A stretch of 5,445 nucleotides of DNA from Kiritimatiellia bacterium (lineage in GTDB: Bacteria; Verrucomicrobiota; Kiritimatiellia; RFP12; UBA1067), in NCBI GenBank assembly GCA_028701555.1, contig JAQVQN010000183.1, positions 1-5,445 of the forward strand, given 5' to 3'. The notes beneath the pieces are model-generated. The model did not search any database. It worked only from the letters and a program-made list of their open reading frames with translations, and was not told the DNA's origin. This document shows positions 1 to 5,445 of this stretch, one piece after another. A program made the position numbers and the translations under genes. Position 1 is the stretch's first letter; each line of letters opens with the position of its first letter.

Positions 1-460
1 CTCCGGTCGGCGAGGTTACCACCCCGATGCGGCGCGGCAACTTAGGCAACGGGCGTTTGCGTTCGACATCGAAAAGTCCCTCGGCCTGTAGCCTGCGTTT
101 CAGTTCCTCGAAACGCAACATCAACTCGCCCACGCCAGCCGCCTCGACGCGCAGAACCTTCAACTGCAGCTTGCCACCCGGTTCGTAATATGTGACCTCG
201 CCGTAGATGCGTACACGCTTGCCGTCTTCGAATATCACGCTGGGAGGCAAGGCCCGCCGCGTTTGGGCGTTCATGACTCCGGAAAGCTGCGCACCTGCGT
301 CTTTGAGAGTGAAATAAGTGTACCCGTAATTTCCCGCGACCCTGGCGCCTGAGAGTTCACCCTCGACCCAGACGCATCCGATCCCGTTCTCCAAAACACG
401 GTTGATCAAACGCGCCAGCTCAGTTATCGAATAAATCTTTTTGGTGTTGAGACTGTCCAT
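1..460 (-). CDS. xseA: Exodeoxyribonuclease VII large subunit, N-terminal part (3' end outside window)
   Basis: Exonuclease VII degrades single-stranded DNA in both directions to short oligonucleotides in the cytoplasm; XseA is the large subunit and works with several copies of XseB. I translated the minus strand by hand and obtained 153 residues starting MDSLNTKKIYSITELA. Residues about 9-105 form the N-terminal OB-fold that binds ssDNA (WVEGELSG at 31-38, YFTLKD at 49-54, VRIYGEVTYYEPGGKLQL at 83-100). Residues 113-153 enter the catalytic domain with the family hallmarks RFEELKRRLQAEGLFD (116-131) and IGVVTSPTG (145-153). The usual protein is about 400-450 residues, so roughly two thirds lies beyond the left edge. 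The ATG at 460 is 14 bases after the ymdB stop; an in-frame GTG at 467-469 is an alternative start. There is no strong Shine-Dalgarno sequence, only a GGGTGG stretch just upstream. It is the last visible gene of the rny-ymdB-xseA operon. The family call is secure. Confidence 0.95.
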   Translation of the reverse strand, partial: MDSLNTKKIYSITELARLINRVLENGIGCVWVEGELSGARVAGNYGYTYFTLKDAGAQLSGVMNAQTRRALPPSVIFEDGKRVRIYGEVTYYEPGGKLQLKVLRVEAAGVGELMLRFEELKRRLQAEGLFDVERKRPLPKLPRRIGVVTSPTG

Positions 461-474
461 CCGCGCCACCCTGG

Positions 475-1263
475 CTAAGTCCGGTTTTCAGTTTCCTTGT
501 AACGGTATGGCATTATCGAAAGCGCCCGGCCGCTCTGACGGTCGATGTCGATGATCGCCCCCTCCAAAATCCCCGGTCCCTTGGCGATCTCGAACTTGGC
601 CGGGATGCCGGTAGTAAATCGCTTGAGGACCGGCGCGATCTCGCGTCCAATTACCGAGTTGGCCGGGCCAGTCATACCTATGTCGGTTATATATGCCGTG
701 CCCTTAGGCAGGATCATAGCGTCACTGGTCTGGACATGCGTGTGCGTGCCGACCACCGCTGCCACACGTCCGTCCAGATAATGCCCCATCGCTATCTTCT
801 CGGAAGTGGCCTCGGCGTGAAAATCAACGATCACCGGCACATTATGCGGCAGCGAAGCCAGCAAGGCGTCCATGGCGCGAAAAGGACAATCCGCCGGGTT
901 CATGAAGACCCGCCCCATCAGGTTCACCGCCACAAAAGAACCGATCGCGGTCTGCACCATCGCATGACCTTGCCCGGGTGTGCCCGGCGGGACATTGACC
1001 GGACGCAACAGCCGTTTCTCACTGGATATGGTGGACTCCAGCTCCCGTTGTCCCCAGGCATGGTCTCCCAAAGTTATCACGTCCGCCCCAGCTTTGAACA
1101 GCTCTGCCGCCAAAGCCAGCGTGATGCCGTTGCCTGCCGCCGCGTTCTCGCCGTTCACGACCACCGCATGCACGGCGTTTGCGTCACGCAACCGCGCCAC
1201 CACCTCTGTGAAAACGCGTCTCCCCGTGCCCCCGACTATATCCCCAACCACTAAAATTTTCAT
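475..1263 (-). CDS. ymdB: YmdB-family metallophosphoesterase (TIGR00282 type)
   Basis: This is a calcineurin-like phosphoesterase of the YmdB family; the Bacillus subtilis member hydrolyses 2',3'-cyclic nucleotides and affects biofilm and motility decisions. With the start at MKILVVGD the protein has 262 residues, close to the Bacillus length (about 264). Metal-site residues line up in order: D8 (GDIVGG), E39 and N40 (NGEN), H68 (GDHAW), H149 (VDFHAEATSEK), H174 and H176 (GTHTHVQT). The residue before H68 is Asp67, where the family normally has Asn (GNH). The C-terminal ILPKGTAYITDIGMTGP block is typical. I chose the ATG at 1263 because it gives the family N-terminus. ATG 1269 adds only two residues, and an upstream in-frame ATG at 1305 would overlap rny by 20 bases and add a tail unlike the family. 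It lies 22 bases after rny and 14 before xseA, in the same operon. The family is certain; the substrate is not shown by sequence. Confidence 0.95.
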   Translation of the reverse strand: MKILVVGDIVGGTGRRVFTEVVARLRDANAVHAVVVNGENAAAGNGITLALAAELFKAGADVITLGDHAWGQRELESTISSEKRLLRPVNVPPGTPGQGHAMVQTAIGSFVAVNLMGRVFMNPADCPFRAMDALLASLPHNVPVIVDFHAEATSEKIAMGHYLDGRVAAVVGTHTHVQTSDAMILPKGTAYITDIGMTGPANSVIGREIAPVLKRFTTGIPAKFEIAKGPGILEGAIIDIDRQSGRALSIMPYRYKETENRT

Positions 1264-1285
1264 CTGCATGTTACCCGGACTTACT

Positions 1286-2863
1286 TCACTTGGCATATTC
1301 CACACAACGCGTTTCCCGCACCACGACCACTTTGATCTGTCCCGGGAACTGCATGTTGGCTCCGATCTGCTGACTTATATCGCGCGCCATCACCATGGCG
1401 TCGTTATCGTTGACATGCCCGGGGTCAACTATTACACGCACCTCGCGCCCGGCCTGAACCGCAAAAGTCTTTTTTACCCCAGGGAAGCTGTTGGCGATAG
1501 CCTCAAGCCGCTCCAGACGCTGCACATAAACGCCCAAGGTTTCCGCCCTCGCCCCAGGCCTTGAGCTTGAGATGGCGTCCGCCGCCGAACACAGCACCCC
1601 GTACAACCCCTCCGAAGGAACGTCTCCGTGATGCGCTGCCACGCCGTTGACCACCACCGCGTCCTCACCGTACTGCTTGAGAAACTCCGCCCCCAATAGC
1701 GCATGCACCCCTTGCGACTCTTGATCAAGCGCCTTGCCGATGTCATGAAAAAACCCGACCCGTCGGGCCACTGACGGGTCAAGACCCAAATCCGGCGCCA
1801 TCATTCCCATCAGGTGCGCCACCTCCACTGAATGCCGCAAAACGTTTTGCGCGTAACTGGTGCGGAACTTCAGCCGCCCCACGCATTTGAGCACTTCTGA
1901 CGGCACCCCCAGCACATGTGCCTCATATGCTGCAGATTCCCCGGCCTCGGCGATCGTTTTCTCCATATTTGCCTGTACGCTCTCTACAACCTCCTCGATA
2001 CGGGCAGGATGTATGCGTCCGTCAGCCACCAGTTGCTCCAGTGCCTGACGGGCGATTTCGCGCCGGATCGGGTCGAATCCCGAAATGACCACCGCTTCCG
2101 GCGTGTCATCGATCAACATGTTGACGCCCGTCACAGCCTCCAGAGTCCTGATGTTACGGCCTTCACGCCCGATGATGCGCCCCTTGATATCATCGCTCGG
2201 CAAAGGCACAGTGCAGGTCATCATCTCGCTGGCATGGCTCAGCGAATAGCGCTGCACCGCCGCAGCCACGATATCGGCCGCCTCACGGTCAGCCGTCTCT
2301 TTGGCCTCCTCCTGGATGCGGCGAATCAGGCCGCCCGCCTCGCGCCTGATTTCCTGCTCGGCCCTTTGCTGGATCTCGCGCTTAGCCTCGTCATGGGTCA
2401 TGCCCGCCAGACGTTGCAAGAACTGCGTACCCTCTGCCCCCTTTTTCTCGACCTCGGCCAGCTTCTGCCGCAAGTCGTCCGACTTGCGCAGCACCTCTTC
2501 CTGCTTCTGTGAGACCGCCTGATCTTTTTTCTCCAGCAAGATCGCCTTCTTGTCCATGTTCTCTTCACGGACTGTCAGCCGATCCTCAATATCCTGAAGC
2601 TCTTTGCGGCGCGCCTTGGTGCTTTTCTCAAACTCTTCGCGCGCTTTCACCACCTCGGCGCGCGCCATGATGTCGGCCTCCTTAAGACGGTTCTTGACCT
2701 CATTGTCGGCCTCGGTAAGTTTGTAATGCGCCTGCTTTTCTATAGCGTCCGCCTGCCAGCGGCCGATCAGACCGCGCAAGGCATAGCCGCCCAACATACC
2801 CGCCAAACCGAAAAGCAAGCCGACTGTGGCGTCGCTAACGTCGTACCAAGTAAAATTTGTCAT
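1286..2863 (-). CDS. rny: Ribonuclease Y
   Basis: RNase Y is the membrane-anchored endoribonuclease that starts mRNA decay in bacteria lacking or supplementing RNase E. The 525-residue product matches the usual length (about 520). Order of parts: a single N-terminal membrane segment (about residues 11-34, glycine- and leucine-rich); a long, charged alpha-helical coiled coil (about 38-205) rich in Glu, Lys, Arg and Gln; a KH RNA-binding domain with the loop GRIIGREGRN (228-237); an HD phosphohydrolase domain with RHSVEVAH (343-350), the HD pair H373-D374 in FFHDIGKALD, and AHHGD (410-414); and the typical C-terminus PGQIKVVVVRETR ... VEYAK. All catalytic residues are present, so the enzyme should be active. 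The ATG at 2863 follows AGGA by 5 bases and places the membrane anchor correctly. It is the first gene of the operon continuing into ymdB and xseA; linkage of rny and ymdB is widespread in bacteria. Confidence 0.98.
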   Translation of the reverse strand: MTNFTWYDVSDATVGLLFGLAGMLGGYALRGLIGRWQADAIEKQAHYKLTEADNEVKNRLKEADIMARAEVVKAREEFEKSTKARRKELQDIEDRLTVREENMDKKAILLEKKDQAVSQKQEEVLRKSDDLRQKLAEVEKKGAEGTQFLQRLAGMTHDEAKREIQQRAEQEIRREAGGLIRRIQEEAKETADREAADIVAAAVQRYSLSHASEMMTCTVPLPSDDIKGRIIGREGRNIRTLEAVTGVNMLIDDTPEAVVISGFDPIRREIARQALEQLVADGRIHPARIEEVVESVQANMEKTIAEAGESAAYEAHVLGVPSEVLKCVGRLKFRTSYAQNVLRHSVEVAHLMGMMAPDLGLDPSVARRVGFFHDIGKALDQESQGVHALLGAEFLKQYGEDAVVVNGVAAHHGDVPSEGLYGVLCSAADAISSSRPGARAETLGVYVQRLERLEAIANSFPGVKKTFAVQAGREVRVIVDPGHVNDNDAMVMARDISQQIGANMQFPGQIKVVVVRETRCVEYAK

Positions 2864-2868
2864 AAAGA

Positions 2869-2872
2869 TCCT
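2869..2872 (-). promoter_or_regulatory. Shine-Dalgarno sequence of rny
   Basis: On the minus strand AGGA stands 5 bases before the rny ATG (the read is AGGATCTTT then ATG). It is the clearest ribosome binding site in the window and fixes the rny start. The other starts (ymdB, xseA, nth) have only weak or no such sequence. Confidence 0.7.
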
Positions 2873-2957
2873 AATGCGTTACCGCAATATTAACGTTTCA
2901 CATCCGCACCGTCCCCGAAAGTCGCATCTAAGTACAGCGCGGGTCTTAAAATGATGA

Positions 2958-2986
2958 ATATTACCCTTTTTTAGTGCGTAATTCAA
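2958..2986 (-). promoter_or_regulatory. Candidate sigma-70 promoter of the rny operon
   Basis: Read on the minus strand, TTGAAT (2981-2986) is followed by a 17-base spacer and TAATAT (2958-2963). The -35 box matches the first four or more consensus positions, the -10 box matches 4 of 6, and the spacing is ideal. Transcription would start near 2951, giving an untranslated leader of about 88 bases before rny. The stretch is AT-rich, so a chance match is possible; this is a prediction from sequence alone. Confidence 0.45.
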
Positions 2987-3080
2987 TGTCCGCACAAAAG
3001 ATTCAGCAATAGATTCGTTTATCCGTGTGATTTCAAATTGTGGCAAACGCGCCATTACCCATATCCGCAATTGCTTTTTT

Positions 3081-3110
3081 TTGACTAATTTCGGGCAAAG
3101 ACCATATAAT
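3081..3110 (+). promoter_or_regulatory. Strong candidate sigma-70 promoter of nth
   Basis: TTGACT (3081-3086), an 18-base spacer and a perfect TATAAT (3105-3110) face right towards nth. The -35 box differs from TTGACA in one base and is preceded by a run of eight T that starts at 3075 and may help like an UP element. The start point should lie near 3117, giving a leader of about 90 bases before the nth ATG. It is the best promoter match seen in the window. Confidence 0.7.
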
Positions 3111-3118
3111 CCCTAGCC

Positions 3119-3130
3119 GAACACCTGTTC
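3119..3130. promoter_or_regulatory. Candidate LexA-like operator (dyad) at the nth start point
   Basis: GAACACCTGTTC is a palindrome with two perfect 5-base arms (GAACA and TGTTC) around two central bases. It begins 8 bases after the -10 box, where a bound repressor would block initiation. With its flanks (C before, C after) it agrees at 11 of 14 positions with the Firmicutes SOS box CGAACATATGTTCG. The downstream gene is a DNA repair enzyme, which fits. No lexA gene is in the window and the lineage is unsure, so LexA is an inference; the dyad itself is plain in the sequence. In RNA the same bases could also form a short hairpin. Confidence 0.45.
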
Positions 3131-3207
3131 CGGTAATCGACACTCACGTTTTTTAACCATATCACCGCGATCTATGTGTGGTCACGGTAAGCAACACTTC
3201 AATTTTT

Positions 3208-3921
3208 ATGCGCACATCCGACATCCCGGCCGTGAACCGTCTGCTGAAAACGGCCTTCAACAGCGTCAAGGCACCGATCATCGACTTGGTGGCGGTGCAG
3301 ACGCGCGACCCTTTCCGGGTGCTGCTAGGCACAATCCTCAGCGCGCGCACCAAGGACGCCTGCACAGCATCCGCCTGCGCACGGCTCTTCAGCCGCGTCA
3401 CCACACCGGAAGAACTGCGCGCGATCCCCGCTGAAGAGCTGGAGCGGCTGATCTACCCCGTGGGCTTCTTCCGCGACAAGACACGCCACCTGAAAGCGCT
3501 GCCGGAAGCCCTGGACGCCAAATTCGGCGGCTTGCTGCCATCGACCGTCGAGGAACTGTGCGAACTGCCGGGAGTCGGTCGCAAGACCGCCAACCTGGTG
3601 GTGGCGCTGGGTTTCAACAAGCCCGCCATCTGCGTCGACGTGCATGTGCACCGCATCACCAACCGCCTGGGCCTGCTCAGCACTAAAACCCCATTCGAGA
3701 CCGAGATGGCCTTGCGTAAAATCCTGCCGCAACGCTACTGGATCACCTGGAACTCGTATCTGGTCGCCTTCGGCCAGACCCGCTGCTTCCCCCGCAACCC
3801 CGCCTGCGCAGAGTGCCCCGTAGCCGCCTATTGCGACTCGCGCCAGACCGGCACGAACAATACCCGTGCGCGGCGTTCGCTGCCATCTGCCAGCAAACCC
3901 CACAGCAAACTCCAGCGGTAG
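3208..3921 (+). CDS. nth: Endonuclease III (DNA glycosylase / AP lyase)
   Basis: This base-excision repair enzyme removes oxidised pyrimidines and cuts at abasic sites by beta-elimination. From the ATG at 3208 it has 237 residues (E. coli Nth: 211). The helix-hairpin-helix LPGVGRKTANLV (120-131) carries the catalytic Lys126, and Asp144 in VDVHVHRI follows 18 residues later, the same spacing as Lys120/Asp138 of E. coli. The iron-sulphur loop is complete: C193-x6-C200-x2-C203-x5-C209. The motif LSARTKD (44-50) has Arg47 where E. coli has the DNA-inserted Gln41. After the last Cys an extra basic, Ser/Arg/Lys-rich tail of 28 residues runs to the TAG at 3919. An in-frame GTG at 3178 would add ten residues; I prefer the ATG, although neither start has a good Shine-Dalgarno sequence. 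A strong promoter and dyad lie upstream. Its last 94 bases overlap the convergent protease gene. Confidence 0.95.
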   Translation: MRTSDIPAVNRLLKTAFNSVKAPIIDLVAVQTRDPFRVLLGTILSARTKDACTASACARLFSRVTTPEELRAIPAEELERLIYPVGFFRDKTRHLKALPEALDAKFGGLLPSTVEELCELPGVGRKTANLVVALGFNKPAICVDVHVHRITNRLGLLSTKTPFETEMALRKILPQRYWITWNSYLVAFGQTRCFPRNPACAECPVAAYCDSRQTGTNNTRARRSLPSASKPHSKLQR

Positions 3922-5445
3922 CGCAGATCCTCGCCCTCGCCGCGGCGATGCCACGAAGCCAGCACAGGTAGCTTCCAGTAGGTGAAGTCCGAACGCTCGT
4001 CTTTTACATGCCGCAACATGCCGCACAGCAACCCGTAGTAATGCCGGTCCGGGTTACTCTCTACGCGCCACGCCGCGCCGCCCAGCATGCTCCAGCGGAA
4101 AAAGGCTTCGCCGCAATGCAGGTCAGAAGCACACCCGCCCAAAAGCTCGAACCCTTTCGAGTGTCCAGGATAGTGCGGAAACCGCATCGGCCACGGCTGA
4201 TCATTCAGCCACGACCATAAACGACCAGGGGTCGCGGCCCGAACTTTAGTGAGCAACGCGCTCTCGGCCATCTCCGCGCAAGAGCGCATGCCCACTCCAG
4301 CCTGTGTGTCGGAAACATCCCATACCGCCGCCACCAGCCGGCCTTCACGGCGCACACACCACTGCACCTCCCCGAAATCTTTTTTCAGGCGTTTCTCAAC
4401 GCTGCGGCGGAAGGCGCGGGCTAGGCCCGGTCGTTCCCAGTATGACACCCAAACCATCCGTTCGGCAGCACCGTCATCTCCTTTCAGCAGGTACACCCGG
4501 TCGCCGAACCAGCCTTTGAGAAAACCGTACTCGGCAGGTCCGCGCACCTTTTCTCCGCCCAGCCACAGGGCAATCCCCATCACGCCCAGACTGTTGGTGT
4601 CGACCCCGCCGCAAGGCCCGGAGAAAAGTGCTGACTCAGGCTCGAATTCGGCAGCGGCGAACTTTTTCAGATACCTGCGCTCGGGATACGCTATCTCGGC
4701 TGTTGTCAACGGCACATGCGCAATATATGCCGCGTTGACCGCCTGCCAGCCAGCGTCACGCCGCAGGCGGTTGCTGAAGACCGTCCCGTCCAAATAGGGG
4801 CGCAGCAGCGCCCCGACCAGAAACGGCGGCGCCTGCTCCAACCCTTCCGTCGTCTCTTCAGCATTCACATGTCCCAGCATACTGACAAACCATGCCAGCG
4901 CAGGAGTGGCCGTGTTGGACGGCACACCCATAGCGTCCAAAACGCCGTCAGCACCCGTAAGCACCGCATTGCCCTCCGCAAAGGAAGTCGCCGCAAGATT
5001 GCGGTCAAGCGTCCCCATCGAGGCTTTCATCAGACTTTCAAGATCAAAATGGCTGTCCTCGACCGCGTGGCAGAACTCATGCACGTACACGAAGCGCTCA
5101 AGCACTGCGCGCTCTTCCTTGCTGGCCTTTTTGCCGATCATGTCCACGTTCTCGTCCACATACACTAGTCGCTTGGATTCCGAATCGTAATACGCCGCGA
5201 TCTGGTCCTTCATCACTGCTCCGTAGATATCGCGCAGTCTGTCTTCACTCTCCAGCACCCGTAAGGACCGCATCAGACGCTCGGTGTCATCCAGAAAAAC
5301 ACGGTTCTCGGGCTTTTCCAGTTCCTTTTCGACCGCAGACAAAAGGTCTTCGAGTGACTCTTTCTCCAAAGAGACCTCGTTCACTAGCGGCAGCCCGCGC
5401 AAACGCCCAGCTTCCTGCCGATAACGCACGATCCGGTCTGCACGT
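3828..5445 (-). CDS. Putative HExxH zinc metalloprotease with C-terminal strand repeats (5' end outside window)
   Basis: I cannot name this gene. The frame is open from the right edge, so the N-terminus, including any signal peptide, is missing; at least 538 residues are present. Numbering residue 1 at the GTG codon 5427-5429, an N-terminal helical part (about 1-70) is followed by QIAAYYDSESKRLVYVD (76-92) and then VHEFCHAVEDSHFDLE (116-131) with the zinc motif H117-E118-x-x-H121. A glutamate in FAEGNA (E152) is the likely third zinc ligand, as in gluzincins. The order 'Q..xYYD...R.vyV', 'HExxH..qD.HFDL', 'EGxA' is one I associate with uncharacterised bacterial metalloprotease-like proteins. 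Residues 200-400 show no domain I recognise. Residues 443-530 are five short aromatic strands separated by charged turns, spaced 20 residues apart. Protease activity is inferred from the motif. The gene converges on nth and ends with TAG at 3828-3830, inside the sequence encoding the Nth iron-sulphur loop. Confidence 0.8.
   Translation of the reverse strand, partial: RADRIVRYRQEAGRLRGLPLVNEVSLEKESLEDLLSAVEKELEKPENRVFLDDTERLMRSLRVLESEDRLRDIYGAVMKDQIAAYYDSESKRLVYVDENVDMIGKKASKEERAVLERFVYVHEFCHAVEDSHFDLESLMKASMGTLDRNLAATSFAEGNAVLTGADGVLDAMGVPSNTATPALAWFVSMLGHVNAEETTEGLEQAPPFLVGALLRPYLDGTVFSNRLRRDAGWQAVNAAYIAHVPLTTAEIAYPERRYLKKFAAAEFEPESALFSGPCGGVDTNSLGVMGIALWLGGEKVRGPAEYGFLKGWFGDRVYLLKGDDGAAERMVWVSYWERPGLARAFRRSVEKRLKKDFGEVQWCVRREGRLVAAVWDVSDTQAGVGMRSCAEMAESALLTKVRAATPGRLWSWLNDQPWPMRFPHYPGHSKGFELLGGCASDLHCGEAFFRWSMLGGAAWRVESNPDRHYYGLLCGMLRHVKDERSDFTYWKLPVLASWHRRGEGEDLRYRWSLLWGLLADGSERRARVLFVPVWRESQ
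3840..4103 (-). repeat. Protein-level 20-residue periodic repeat at the protease C-terminus
   Basis: Five hydrophobic, aromatic segments recur every 20 residues in the protease reading frame: FFRWSMLGG (443), HYYGLLCGM (463), TYWKLPVLA (483), RYRWSLLWG (503) and VLFVPVWR (523). Between them lie charged turns at 455-462, 474-481, 494-501 and 514-522, such as ESNPDR, KDERSD, RRGEGED and DGSERR. This looks like an antiparallel beta meander. The DNA itself is not obviously repeated, so the repeat is old or constrained only in pattern. A looser earlier unit, GFELLGG (426-432), may begin the array at slightly shorter spacing. Confidence 0.6.

Larger units (their letters stand above)
2864..3207. other. 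Divergent intergenic region between rny and nth
   Basis: This 344-base stretch is visibly richer in A and T than the flanking genes and contains the outward-facing regulatory signals of both. Its left part has the rny Shine-Dalgarno sequence and a candidate rny promoter; its right part has a strong promoter and a dyad ahead of nth. A minus-strand open frame (2879-3070, 63 codons, TTG start) has no recognisable product and no ribosome binding site, so I do not call it. In many bacteria a 6S RNA lies near genes of this type; I looked for a long closed rod structure here and could not support one. Confidence 0.8.

Noticed and set aside
736..1564. Plus-strand open frames opposite ymdB and the 3' part of rny
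   Set aside because: They lie entirely antisense to strongly recognisable genes and show no motifs; long shadows are expected in GC-rich DNA.
2879..3070. 63-codon minus-strand open frame in the rny-nth intergenic region
   Set aside because: It starts with TTG, has no ribosome binding site, resembles no family I know, and overlaps the likely rny promoter; the base composition is intergenic in character.
3067..3082. GCAATTGC followed by eight T, resembling a rho-independent terminator
   Set aside because: The palindrome has 4-base arms and no loop, no plus-strand gene ends upstream of it, and the T run merges into the -35 box of the nth promoter.
2880..3117. Possible 6S RNA or other structured RNA between rny and nth
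   Set aside because: I found no long pairing between distant parts and no closed rod with a central bubble on either strand; gene-neighbourhood expectation alone is not enough.
3174..3434. 86-codon plus-strand frame starting at ATG 3174
   Set aside because: It overlaps nth in another frame with low-complexity His/Arg-rich sequence; it has no ribosome binding site and no recognisable motif.
3937..3948. TCGCCGCGGCGA, a perfect 12-base palindrome near the convergent gene ends
   Set aside because: It lies inside protease coding sequence (the HRRGEGED turn), has no loop and no T run, and is explained by GC-rich Arg/Gly/Glu codons.
3325..4026. 233-codon minus-strand open frame opposite nth
   Set aside because: It is the antisense shadow of nth, whose reading frame has all catalytic and cluster residues. 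The shadow product is Ala/Gly/Arg-rich without motifs.

Overview
The window reads as an ordinary bacterial chromosome segment with GC-rich coding DNA and one clearly AT-richer intergenic stretch. It holds four recognisable housekeeping or repair genes plus one gene of unassigned function, and no mobile element, tRNA, rRNA or CRISPR array is visible. The protein variants (an Asp in place of the usual Asn in the YmdB 'GNH' motif, the 'LSARTKD' form of endonuclease III) and the gene content make the PVC group (Verrucomicrobiota / Kiritimatiellota / Lentisphaerota) my best guess. This is an impression from protein style only and is not proven by anything in the window.

Left part (1-2863, all on the minus strand, read right to left): rny (RNase Y), then ymdB (a calcineurin-like metallophosphoesterase), then xseA (exonuclease VII large subunit, cut off by the left edge). 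The gaps are 22 and 14 bases with no room for terminators, so these three are very probably one operon. A candidate sigma-70 promoter (2958-2986) and a clear Shine-Dalgarno sequence (AGGA, 2869-2872) sit ahead of rny. The operon couples mRNA turnover (RNase Y and YmdB, a pairing well known from Bacillus) to degradation of single-stranded DNA (ExoVII).

Middle (2864-3207): a 344-base divergent intergenic region. On its right side there is a near-consensus promoter facing right (TTGACT, 18-base spacer, TATAAT). Immediately after the -10 box lies the dyad GAACACCTGTTC, which resembles the Firmicutes-type LexA (SOS) box. It precedes nth (endonuclease III, 3208-3921), a base-excision repair enzyme with an intact catalytic Lys/Asp pair and an intact 4Fe-4S loop.

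Right part (3828-5445, minus strand): the 3' portion of a large gene that enters from beyond the right edge. It encodes a protein with an HExxH zinc-protease motif and a downstream EGNA glutamate motif. At its C-terminus is an array of short aromatic strands alternating with charged turns at an exact 20-residue spacing. This gene converges on nth and the two overlap tail-to-tail by 94 bases; the protease stop codon lies inside the sequence encoding the Nth iron-sulphur loop. The most interesting items are this unassigned protease-plus-repeat protein, the possible SOS operator in front of nth, and the antisense overlap of the two coding ends.
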